From contig OZ018410.1 in NCBI GenBank assembly GCA_963969595.1, forward strand, positions 32,492,913 to 32,556,912: a stretch of DNA of 64,000 bases. The letters are read 5' to 3'. The stretch's first letter is position 1, and the number at the start of each line of letters is the position of its first letter. Shown one piece after another: positions 37,274 through 48,376 of this stretch. The DNA comes from Neckera pumila (Eukaryota; Streptophyta; Bryopsida; Hypnales; Neckeraceae). The notes under the pieces were generated by a model that saw only the letters and a list, made by a program, of their open reading frames with translations, made no database searches and was not told the DNA's origin. The position numbers were made by a program, and so were the translations under genes.

Positions 37274-39055
37274 GAATTGAGGTAGAAGCCACTAACGTTA
37301 TAGTGTTTAGGCAAAGTTGCATTGCAATCATCTCATTAATTTGTTGAATAAGAGTATATAATTTGAGTATGGAAAGAATAATGACATTGTTATACAAAAA
37401 ATCTTATATGAATTATACAATGGTTTTCTATGGGATTTGTAAACATTAGTGAGTACAATTGTCCAACTTGATGAAGTTTTTATTTTGAGATGAAAGTGTC
37501 TTTTGAAGTTGTCATTGGATGACTTCACGGTTCGGTGTAGAAACAATGAATGCACCTATTTATCCAATAGCCAAAGCATTTTGGTGACTACCTTGGTTGT
37601 GAGAGGCTATGTCTGTTACGAGTTAATGTTGTGCACTATAATGTATGAAATCTTTTAAAATGACCTTTAATTGCTCATAATGTTTAGCCTTTGGGGGAGG
37701 GGGGCAGTTTTAGTAGTTTAACCTTGTTTCTAAATTATCATAACCATGACATTTTATATGTGAATGAGCAAATTCATTTTTAATTTTATTTAATTTCCTG
37801 AGCTTAAGTACTTTCAAATACTTCCAAAATTTAAGAACCAAAGATCACTTCAAAATGGTGTCCGCAATTTAGAATCTTAAGTCATTTAAATTAATTTTCA
37901 AGACCTCACACTTGAAAATTCAGAACCTTCACTCAGTCTCACAACTATCATAAAGCAGGGCCCCAGCATTTTTACTACGTTGTCTCTGTGCAGTTTCTTA
38001 CCTTCCGTCTCATATAGCTACTGGCTTCTTAACCCCAAAAGCAAGTTCGCTGAGAGTATATGATTTAGATACAGAAGGGGCAAATGGATACGGGCACCTC
38101 AAAACTACTGATACCAGTGTCAAACAAGGCCTATTTTTTTGGGTCGTCAAGCAATGTGGATAGAGGATGAAGGCTTGAAAATTTCTTAATTTGGGAGCAA
38201 TTTCAGTACCTCCAAAAAATTTTGGTACAAAGGGAGTTATGGAAACTGTAAAACAGTAGAAGTATCCACCATTTGACCTTCCGTAGGGGCTCATCTACTG
38301 GACTCGGTCGCTGTTCTTATAAGCCCGTAGCAATGTTGTGCAAGATTAGCTTCTACGATTGTGCAATGAGGGCGATGTTCCGCCAGTTTCCCGATCACAT
38401 TTTGCAAAGTGCAGCCAGTCTGGTAGTGAACACATATCAGTTGCCTTGTGCGTTGACAGGGGACTGGCTAATCAAGACTTGTGGGCAATGAAGATCAGGC
38501 AACCTTGGGCTTCAGCTGAAGTCCGGAAGCAGTTACAACGTTATTGCATTCCTAGTTGCAGTAATGAACAATCTCAGCGCAATTGCTTCCCGATCACTTC
38601 AAGTATCATGAGATGCCTTCTAGAAATCACCTTTTGCTTTTCGACATATGTAATAGCTCTACAGATTGTTGTTACACTTGCAGTAATAAGAAAACCTCAG
38701 TGCAATGCATAAGTCACTTCTAAAATCTTTTGGAGCCTTGTCCCAAAGATCACACATTGCTTCTGGACGTTAGACCCTTGGAGATCGTAAAAGACTTGAT
38801 GTAAATCAAGTGTAATTAGCACGTTAGATAAAATCACCTTGCATTTCTTACAAAGTGTCTGTAGAGGCCAAATTGCTACAACTCCTTCCAAGGAATTCTT
38901 CCCTGCCATTCGCCTCATTCTTCATCGTAAACCACAGCCGATGCAAACAAGAGAGAGCTTTGCTAAGACTAGCATGCACTTGCATTTCCGGCACACTGTT
39001 TTTGGAACTCAGAGAATCTCCGAGTCTTTTGGTGATTATTGAAGCCTCTGCCACA
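37274..39055. other. Intergenic; possible upstream exons of the B3 gene after 38270
   Basis: No family recognised. From about 38270 sequence is less AT-rich. The B3 frame is open upstream to 38855 but without domain features. Confidence 0.35.
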
Positions 39056-39479
39056 ATGCCGAGACAAAATTCCCTGGTTCCCGCCTCCAAGTCGTTTGAG
39101 AGGAGGATGATCAAGACGTTGTTTGTAGCAATGGTGAGTACTTCCGAAGCGTTAAACATTCCTCCAACGACAATACTCCTTCATTGTTAATTGAAGCCAA
39201 ATTTCTCATGCCGTTGCCCTGTATGTGCAGACTGTGCCGGCGAGGTTTGTCCGTGCTCACGCCGACAAGTTTCAGCAGACTGTCCGTGTTGGTTACACCA
39301 AAGGGAGACCGAATTGGTACATAAATGTCAAAGTATACCTCGGGATCAAAAGCGAGAGTCCACAGGTAGCGTTTGGCATGGGCTGGAAGCATTTTACGCA
39401 TTCCCATAATGTGCGAGTCGGCGATCGGCTGAAATTCGAATTGGTTCGCCAATCCTACTTCAAGTTTACGCGGGCTTGA
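39056..39479 (+). CDS. Small B3 DNA-binding domain protein, two exons
   Basis: Exon 1 (39056-39133) ends ATG-GTGAGT. Exon 2 starts at 39231 after TGTATGTGCAG. They join in phase 0 to 108 residues. The whole product is one B3 domain: KSFERRMIKTLFVAM, then VPARFVRAHADKFQQTV, GRPNWYINVKVYLG, FGMGWKHFTHSHNVRVGD and RLKFELVRQSYFKFTRA. The pattern of P-x-F, W, GW-x-x-F, GD and F-x-L is the B3 fold of plant transcription factors, closest in style to the REM group. It should bind DNA in the nucleus. The start was chosen at the ATG that gives a short leader (MPRQNS). The frame is open further upstream, so more exons may exist. No other domain follows the stop. It could be a truncated gene copy. Confidence 0.72.
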
Positions 39480-41138
39480 ACAACAACAATTTTGACTCGT
39501 GAAGCAAGCGTCTAGCAGGTAGGCAAATTAGACAATTCTAAATCGTGAAGACCCAAATCCCTTGCGTACTGCTTCCGCAAGAAAGAGTCGTCTCCCTGGC
39601 GTGGTCGGAGTCTGGCATTGTTGGACACACCGCACCTTCCAGGTACCTGCGCAAGGCAATTCACTATATGTTCATAATGTAGAAACCTACATACTTAGCA
39701 TATACTCTATCATCCTCTAGAAGCATGAGTAATTTGGAACGCTGAGTGTTGTAAGTTGCCGGAGGCCTATAGGCTTGTCAAACATGATGCATGCATCTTG
39801 GAACTGGAAGACCATTTTGAAACTTTTTGAATATAGAACTTCTGACTTCCCATTGCAACCAGATGCATTTTGGTAGAAGTAAGGGTTTACGACTCTATGA
39901 ATGTCTTGTAATTGTAAATGTCAAGGCATCTAATTAGAGCATCCCACCGTGATGACTCAATTACTTTGTATGGTGAGTAGCTGTTTACCATTTATCAAGA
40001 TGTGAAACTACAGCACGTAGACTACTTCATCTAAAAATTGTAATTCAATATATGACATCAATAGGAAGGATGAAACAAAATTGATGGAGCAGGGATAGTG
40101 AAACCACTCACCAAATTTCACTATGTGACTGCTACAATCGACGCGTACCTGCAAGCAATGAGAGTTTAAGTCCCTGAAAGCTTCATTCTCTCCTTGTTTA
40201 CCTAATCAGAGTAGTGAACAGCACAAAGGTATAGTAGTTCATCATCAAAGTTTCTGGCAGTTCACCATGACGCCTCCACGTTGAACTTGCTAACCATTCG
40301 TGCTATAGAACAACGGAACAGGGATAGTGAAACTCCGTTGGTTGCTTATTTCTTGCATAGTCCACCAAATACCGAGGGATCGGTAGTCCCCGTATCATCA
40401 GTGACATTCCGCATAGACAAAAATTAGAAACGAACAAATGACCATCTTCATGCACCTTCAACCGAACGATGAGTTTCCCAAGCACCAAACGCCGTTAATC
40501 AATTTGCACTTGCAATGTTTGAAACCAATGTCAAAAGTCCCTTATATCATAAACACCATGAACAACAAAACTCACCTTCAGGTACTTCTATATGGTCCAA
40601 TACACATTATTGAAAAGCGAGCAAATGTAGACTCGCACCCAAAGGCTATGTATGGCACTAGCATAAATGAGGGTTCAGATTTGAAGTTCTGGTGTACACC
40701 ATCAGTAAAACAAGACATGCATGGTCTTTGATGGCACTGAAATGTGCACAAAACATTTACAAGGAGTCGTGCATGAACATTTTGCTAAATGTTTTCTATA
40801 GAGTATATGAAGTCATTGTTCAAGAAACTTGTCTATGTGCCAGGGGTCCCTAGTTCCGACATCAAAGTTGAAAACCAAAAATGGTCAGTCTTTGTAAGAG
40901 CCTGTCTGCAAGTCTGAAGGTCAACTACGGAAGCTAAGCTAGAGTCTATAAGGACAACAAACACAACCGCCTCACTCAAAGGCTATGGCAATGTTTCCAG
41001 TGAGACGTGACACGAGGTGGACCTTTGTCAGCTCTCCAAACTGCATCGTTGAAGTCGGAGTTCTTTAAACTCCACTGCAGCTTCAAGTGGGCAGCCTGAA
41101 CGGATAACAACAGAATAGTCTGTTAGTATTTGGCAAAG
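39480..41138. other. Intergenic
   Basis: No feature recognised over about 1.65 kb. A short minus-strand frame at 40303-40488 (with GLPIPRYLVDYARNK) shows no family signature. Confidence 0.4.
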
Positions 41139-43083
41139 CTAAGATGTCAATCCCTTGTCATGGGCGTAGTAACATGCCTCAGGGCACATCCACTTAAAGC
41201 CGTAGGCTTTCACAAGACCATCTTTGCAGGTGCCCACAAACTATACATCGGCTTTTCAGCTTGGAGTGAAAATGAACGTGGGTATGCGGTGGTCGACGAG
41301 GAGCACGGACGGCTGGATGTCCTCTCCGTTGTCGTGCAAGTACAGCCTCCTCCACGAGCCGCTTTCCCACAACAATCTTGAACTTCAAGTGGGGCATGAC
41401 GCATAGACCGAGGTCCTCCATTTCTTTCACCCAAGTGACATACACGTTCACCATGGTTTGGTCCACCACGAAGTGGAACAACTTCATCTACCACTTGTGA
41501 CAACGTAATTGAGCCGAGTAGTTACCTTGCAAATGGTTTATAACATCTATGCCGCGCATGTATTCTACATAAGCTTTGTGCATGGGTGAAGAAGAGATCA
41601 TGAGCTGTTCACGCAGACCGAGTGTGCAGTATAATATAGTGATCCCAGGCACCTAGGGTGCCACCACTATACTCAGTAGGGTGACTCAATTCTTATCTTG
41701 CCACAAAACAACCCCCATTTGTCGGTGATTGTGGACCCTAATTAGCATGGATCTTTTGACGTCGGTATCAAGCCCTCTGTACAAACCTTCTGAAAGATTT
41801 TTATTGGTGCAGCGCACTGTATTGATGGCCCATATTCCAAGAACCATAAGTTTATGAAACAAATTAACACTAGCGAATAAGTTATCGATCACCAAGTGGT
41901 GACCCCTATGCTCCAATCCAGAAACCATCCTCTCCACTATATGACATCCAAGGCCATTAGGACCAGTACGAGTTCCATCACCAAAGTACACCTCTATTTT
42001 CCATACAAACTAGCTTTTTGAGCTTGCTAATAACCATACTTTGATCCCAAACCTAATTGGTTTATCAGGCATAAATTGCCTTATGAAACAATATCAGCCT
42101 TTGTAAAGAACAACACACTCATCGACTGTTATCTCCTTGTCTAAATTATAGATGGCCTGGGACACTCTATTGAACATTTCAAGGAGCCACCTAGTTTTTG
42201 CAATTCTATCAAATTGTGGATCTATGACATCTCAAACAACAATATTGTTGTCTACGAGGTGGAGGCAACGCAAAATTTGTTCAAACCTAGCAAGAGTCAT
42301 GATTTCGGCATTGAGTTTGCAATACATGAGTTTTTCACTTTTCATCCAGTAGTGTTCAAGACTAGGTAGTCTTTTGCAGCCCATAAATATGCATACTCCA
42401 ATCCACCCTTTGATCTCTGGTCAATCAACGTCCACCCAAGCAGGACCGCCCTTCGTACAAGGTAGTTCATTTGGCTTCGCAAGTAGCACAGCTCATGCAT
42501 ATTTGTTTGTTTCTAACACGATGCAACCCAAATCCTTGTCACTCCAGTACATGTTGAAGACACATTCCGGCTGTGGTATCCTTCCCTGCGTAAGACACTT
42601 TAGTCCAGCAGTAGGCCCGCTGAAGTTGTCTCTAGTCCTGACAAAATCAACACTAGTTGAATTCCAGGACGATTTTTTATAGTACTGACCTAGTTTGTCA
42701 ATCTCCATATGGATAGGTGTGAATGCCTCTGGATGCATGCACCACTATGACAACCGTGTATCCTTTTCCGGACCTTCGTCAACTATGTCTACATCAAAGT
42801 CGAAATCTCCGCTTTCTACAGTGTCTTCATACAGTGGGATCCATTCGAGGTCACTAGAGTTGACATCCACATTGCAACATAGGATTTCACCATCTCCATT
42901 GTCTTCACTTTCCATATCGCAAGCATGCATGTACTCTGGTAGGTGGAAGCTTACCTTTGGGAAGGTGGTTTGCGCCGTTGAGTCCTGGGTACCTTCTACG
43001 CCCTCCACATCCGACGGAACATTGTAATCTGCTATTGTCTGACCACGAGGCTCCGGTGCAATTCTTGTATCTGATTGTTGTTA
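41139..43083 (-). pseudogene. piggyBac transposase (DDE_Tnp_1_7), decayed
   Basis: One minus-strand frame runs from about 43083 to 41430 with nine in-frame stops (TAG at 42745, 42010, 41653, 41488; TGA at 42493, 42421, 42232, 42094, 41686) and no frameshift. An acidic N-terminal part (ESGDFDFDVDIVDEGPE) precedes the classic piggyBac blocks: NFSGPTAGLK, IVLETNKYA, PEIKGWIGVCIFMGCKRLP, ITVDECVVLYKG, FMPDKPIRFGIKVWLLA, GLGCHIVERM, VIDNLFASVNLF and YMRGIDVINHL, then FHFVVDQTMVNVYVTWVKEM. The three catalytic Asp codons survive (42121-42123, 41884-41886, 41545-41547). The C-terminal cysteine cluster is split by a frameshift near 41210: SRCIVCGHLQRW in one frame, FKWMCPEACYYAHDKG in the next. Transposase ends and flanking TTAA are not assigned. 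Confidence 0.9.
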
Positions 43084-43269
43084 GCGACATGCTTAGTCAA
43101 TACAGGGTCTGACCTCCCGCCAACTACGTACTAAATTGTGCCATCAAAATTGCTGTTCATCCCACTTGATCCATCGTCTAGTATGACCCAACCTTCATCC
43201 AAGAGTTGCGTCTCCGATGTAGCAGGGACCCCCCTGCGTGGTTGGAGGAAAACTTTGATGGCGCTTCAC

Positions 43270-45771
43270 CTAACCGTAATCGTGGCCACCCTTGCTCCCC
43301 ATAGCGCCTGACTGGGGCGTGTCAGCAATGGGGACATCATCTTTGTCCATGTGGTATTCACTAGGAAAGCCGCTGAGTTCACAAATGACCTTCTTTTTAC
43401 CAGTTCCGCACTCCATGTCTTCACCAATAACATGTTCTTGCGTCCAGGTGGGCGTATAGCCTGTGTAGAATGATGATTCCAATAAGAACCGGGTGGGAAC
43501 CAGTAGTGCCCACCCTGCTCGTGCGCCACTCCAATCAACATGAATTCCGCGCAAGTGATCAGACATGTCAGCCATCACAATCTCAGCCAATTTCTGTAAA
43601 GGAAAAGTTTCACCAAGATGAGTACTTCCGAAGCTAGACACCTTCTCAATTGTTTGCGTAGACTTCCATACCTGATTCCGGAATATGGTATCCCAAATAT
43701 TAACATTCCATATATCCATACTCTCAATTGTGTACTGCAATTCCGGCGCTATTGTTTGTGATCTTCCTCTTGGAAATGAGCCAAAACTTTGCGGATGTAT
43801 GCATCATTTCACTACAAGAAACCTCCATTTTAGGTGACAAGTCCTAATTTTTTATAACGGATTTTAGGTGATGTCAATGTTGACAACCCAAAATTTTCAT
43901 GTCAACAAAAATGTACAACATAATATCTATGTTGATATAAAAACATTGGATTGTCAATATTGATGTTGTGTTGTACATTTTTGTTGACATAAAAATTTTG
44001 GATTGTCAACATTGACATCACCTAAAATCCGTCATAAAAAATTAGGGCTCATTACCTAAAATGGGAGTTTCTTAATGGGAGTTTCTTATAGTGTTTTGTC
44101 TTTGCGAGTTTTACTCCTCAAGTTCAGCCGCCTTGGCTAGTGTGAGCACCTTTCCAGTCTGGTTTGGGATGACAAGAGGTGTAACCCACGTCTTTGGCTT
44201 CTTCGACTGCGTCATAACCCCTTTCTCTTTCTGGTCCCTTGTCCATCTGCCATTCCTCCTCCTTGCTGCACATTACAAAAGAATACAAGGTTATCGTCAG
44301 TCTTTGAGGCTCCACCATCCAAATTACTGTACCTACCATCCTGAACATGAGCAGAGACAATGCACTAAGTGACATCACGAATTTCTGCGATGAAGAAGAA
44401 TACTATGTATTCAAAATTGCAAGGAAGTTCCAATGCCTACTCATTGATGCATTATGTAATGGTGAACATTAGAAATTCAATTCTATTCCAAATAGTAAAT
44501 AGTACTGCATATTAATCAGAGTACTTACGTTTTTTACATCTGGCGGAGTTCGGTTGTGGGGGGCCAATGTCATTTGCAGAGTAGGGAAGCAACAATGGTG
44601 TCAGTTGCAGAACCGCCTCCAATACTGTCGTTGGTTTTGATTGGGGTCGCGGCTTCCTAGGTTTTTTCCCAGAGAGGTTCACTTCTGCTCTGTCCATGTT
44701 CACTTCAAGTCCTTCTGCTGGACATGTTCCCTTCTTGGCAGTGGGTTTCTGAACACGTGTTTTCTTTGCCGGCAAGTCAACATTCTCACAACCAAGTGGG
44801 ACTAGCGGCTCCCGCAGTGGAATGCAAGCATCCACCTCCTGTCATGAGTGCATGCACAGGGTCATTGTAGTCCCTGAGGACAAGGAATACTTCAGAAACA
44901 AAAATGAAGGACTTCATGGCGCCAGAAATAACTATAAAGAGGAACTTCACCAGAATGCAAAGTATTACCTTTTTTGCCCTCAACTTCCAAGCAAGCTTAA
45001 CATTTTTTGACAGTGGCACATTCTCGCCATTGTGGACATCTGTAAAGGTAGACTGCTTGTAGAACAGGTCTTCTGCATCATGATCTTGCAACCAATGTGT
45101 AGTTGAAATCAAAGTGGGGCATTAAAAAATGGCTTTGGTTCATGTGTACATTTAAGATCTGGTTGGTTTGGTCCAGTTTGTGAGCAAGGAGTGATTGAAA
45201 TTGCAATCACCTTTGGACTCCAAGTTCTTACATGGAATGTGCAGTTACCAACCCATATTGCTTCTTACACACAGCAGCGTGTAGTGCTCATATTCACAAA
45301 TTCAAATGAAGGCCAAATGAAACCCTAAGCATGAATTTCCTAAAACGGTAAGAGCAGTTCTGGACACATGACATTTTCATTGGAGTTTAGGGTTCATAGA
45401 CTCTTACAGAAGACATGACAGCTGAAAAGAAGTTGCTTACCTGTGCCGGAAGCTGCCCATTTGCGGTTCGGTCGTCCATGCGTACTTGCACCCGCGCCAG
45501 CTTCTTCATCGTCGAAGGTGACTTGGGTCGTGAAGGTGCACAATCTTCCGGACACCACCCTCCAACACGCCTTGCGAAACCAGCACTGTAGCATGTCCCT
45601 ACCCACCAGGTCGTTGCGAACTAGGTCATTTGACGCATGTAAAATCACAATTACTAAACTGTGATAATGCAATTCAACAGTCACATTGCAACATCTCCAC
45701 CCTTGCAATGCACTTATTGAGCCCAACAGCTTTGTCATTATATACTCCCCAGCGGCAATGCAAACCTCCAT
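43270..45771 (-). other. Possible exons upstream of the piggyBac pseudogene (N-terminal part or a separate decayed gene)
   Basis: Minus-strand pieces with good donors. About 45771-45440 contains LVGRDMLQCWFRKACWRVV then VTFDDEEAGAGAS, faintly like a Tudor/agenet module, before GTAAGC. About 45085-44970 contains DAEDLFYKQSTFTDV before GTAATA. About 44810-44527 is Lys/Pro-rich (KKTRVQKPTAKKG) before GTAAGT. About 44270-44112 follows a TGTGCAG acceptor and contains TRKRKGVMTQSKKPKTWVTP, ending at TAA (44112-44114). A further frame, 43740-43270, contains VDWSGARAGWALLVPTRF. I cannot prove that they form one transcript. Confidence 0.3.
43810..44093. mobile_element. CACTA-type MITE (284 bp)
   Basis: Starts CACTACAAGAAACCTCC and ends GGGAGTTTCTTATAGTG, the plant CACTA (En/Spm) terminus. 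TTT flanks both sides (43807-43809 and 44094-44096), the 3-bp target duplication of the superfamily. The arms pair almost to the middle (GGATTTTAGGTGATGTCAA with TTGACATCACCTAAAATCC), so it folds back on itself. A 14-bp tandem duplication (AATGGGAGTTTCTT) lies near the right end. Confidence 0.92.
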
Positions 45772-46318
45772 TGCGTCCTCTCCGTCTGCCTAAACCCTGA
45801 ACAATTCCCCCCCAAAACAACGTCACAATCTCTTGGTGGGCGCCTACAAATTGTTTCCCAATCCCCTGCCTTCAAACAACAATTAAATAAAACCACAATC
45901 TCCTTCGCCAAGCAACTGAAGAAGCAGTTGGATCAGAATCCAAGAAAACGTCTCCTTTGTCCTTGGGCCATGAGAAGGACCCCAACTGCCATTCACCGGC
46001 TCAGCCCGTTCTACGTGACGTAGGGGAAATACGTATCCATTCCAACGTTGTTTACAACGTAATCCTTCGTACATTCACGAGGCTCCGGTAGAAATATGCC
46101 AAAGTCCCTGCTCCCGTTGGCTTGGAGTATTTGTTTTGAACCCTAAAATCCTAATTTTTCCTCCTAAAAATTTGTCTGTTCTTTGCCCCTAATATTGTAG
46201 TTTTGTGCAATCACATTTGCAACACAACCCTATCTCGAAAACATCCCTAAACCTTAACCGTAGGCCACTGCGGGCCCCTAACTGGAAAAGGGGTTAAGAG
46301 GACGGGTGGCCAGCCCGG

Positions 46319-46915
46319 CTTGCAAAGCAGATGGCTGAGACATCACCACCCTGCTTGCAAAATGCAAGCCAAGTTGCAAGCCTGGCAGTCCATTTTGCAA
46401 GCCGGGGAAGAAGGTTCGCCCCATCCGTGGCCTCTTAAGAGGCCATCGCCATCCAATGAGCTATGTCTACATTCACGGATCATGTCCTTGCTTTTGGGGA
46501 AAGTGGAAAAGTGTTTGTCTCATGCGGTTTGCAAGCCGGTTTGCAAGCCACCCTTTGGCTTGCAAAAGAGCCCGGTTTTGCAAGCCACCGGAGGCTTTTG
46601 GCTATGGCCTCTTAACAAGTTCATCCATTATGCAAGACAAGTGGGGCAATTTTGCAAACCTCTCTTAACAAGTCATCCAATATGCAAGACGGGTGGGGAT
46701 GCTCTGACATTTTGCCAAGCCAAAGCCAACCTGCATTTTGCAAGCCAGGTGGAGATGCTTTGAAGCTCCCTGCAACCCTTTCGTTCAATTTGTCCTTTGT
46801 TGCAGCATTTGATGGTGAGGATCATCAGTCAATCACCTTCATTTAGCTTAATTTAGCTTGTTTCCAGAGGCGAGTTTGCAAGGTGCGAGTTTGCAAGGTG
46901 CGAGTTTGCAAGGTG
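46319..46915 (+). repeat. Array of TGCAA (CTTGCAAA / TTTTGCAAGCC) motifs
   Basis: I count 17 TGCAA pentamers on the plus strand in about 600 bases, many within the larger phrase TTTTGCAAGCC. They are spaced irregularly, roughly 8-100 bases apart. The right end holds a perfect triplicate of GCGAGTTTGCAAGGT (about 46871-46914). A related fragment lies inverted at 34560-34760. Non-coding, class unknown. Confidence 0.7.
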
Positions 46916-48372
46916 GGTCCATTTGTCTTTTTCCATATGATTTGCTCAGCGTGTCGTTGCCTGAATTCTGAACTGAAAGCATGAATTCTTGGGCTGTGTG
47001 GAGCAAAAGCAGTGTTCTGTAGTAATGAGTAGGAAATGACAAGCCCTGTGCGGAGTGTCCCAGCCTCTGCTTTGAAATCCCGAGCGCAGGGGCAGGGCCA
47101 CAGTTTCCGAGCCTGCTTTTCCTCCCTCCCTCCCTCCCCCACTTCCCCAGCCTATTCCATTCCATGCGAAAAAGCTTCTTAAAGCTCCTAGGCACTTCAA
47201 AGCTCCTGCGTTCACACTTGCAAACCTCTCATCTTTGTTTGTCTTTGTCGAGGGCGGGTCAAACAAAGAGTGAGACAAAACTGCTCAAACAGTCATTGGA
47301 TAGAACAAAGCGGGCGGAGGAAGGAAACAAGAGGATAAATAAGAGTAAATTTATCAGACCCTGGGAAAGCTCCCATTTTTCCAAAACATATGATCATGAC
47401 AGTGTTTTATCTTTCATTGGGCCTTTTGCTCTAAAAGGAAGGCTTTGTTTGGGGAAAGGAAACTGCTGTGGGAAAACATTATTGCTGGTATTTCGGTTTG
47501 TGTACACGTATTATAAATAAGTTTCATATCTTGGTATTCCGGTATACTGGTCTGGTGCTCATTACAGTACGGGACGAGACTCAGGCATGCATTGGGTGGA
47601 CGACTGCCACTGTTTGTCATGGTGTAAGTTAATAAAAATGATAAAAAAATAATAATAAAATTGAATGCCTCTTTTTCCTCTGAGCCAGTCGGTCAATCAG
47701 TGTTGGTTGTGTTGTGTTGTGTTGTTTTAATGATTGAATTACCAAGCTATCCAATCAATCCATTAATCACACTATTTCCAGCTACCAGCCAATCACCAGC
47801 ACACTGGTGGCTGTAAACAAAGTTTCTGGACTTGGAGTTTTAACTTATCCATTGAACGGAAAATCAATCCAAGTTGGCAAAATCATGATGAGATGACCCC
47901 ACTCACTACAGCATGAGGTGGGGCTAGAAAAAAAAAACACTAAACAAAAGCAAAAAAACTACACTAATTAACTTACAGTACGTGATTGGGCGTTGGGCTC
48001 AGCCAATACTGATACAAAAACGTGGAATCCACACCATTCATGAACGTCGAATCAACAGCATTCGGGGCCGTAACAGGAATAGGGGAAACATCTCATCCTC
48101 AAAGTGGTGTGGCACTTGTAGTGTATGAACAGAAGGTGTCTCTTGGCGAGGAAATTTTATTTTTATTTTTTTTATAACAAATGGAAGAACCATCGCATTA
48201 ATCTTGGCGAGGAATTTCAGGTGGGCAACCGACCCCCAAACCGCCACTTCTTTGCTACTTGTGCCTAGATACTAGTATTATATTGGTGAAGCTTTTCACA
48301 TTTGCTTGTTGGAAAGTGAAAAGAGGTTCCAACGCACCAAAGAACTTGGCATTTGGATAGTGTATGCAAAAG
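46916..48372. other. Intergenic, mixed composition
   Basis: Includes a CCCTCC tract (about 47120-47152) of the kind often found in plant leaders and a GTTGT run near 47705-47725. A 118-codon frame begins at 47164 but has no domain features. An AATAAA-like AT run lies near 47630-47660. A short non-coding transcript is possible but unsupported. Confidence 0.3.
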
Positions 48373-48376
48373 TTAA

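Noticed and set aside
46320..46763. 147-codon frame rich in CKP/LQ
   Set aside because: The frame arises from the repeated TTGCAAGCC motif, not from a coding gene.
47164..47520. 118-codon frame after a CT-rich tract
   Set aside because: No domain, no splice support; kept only as a remark in the intergenic entry.
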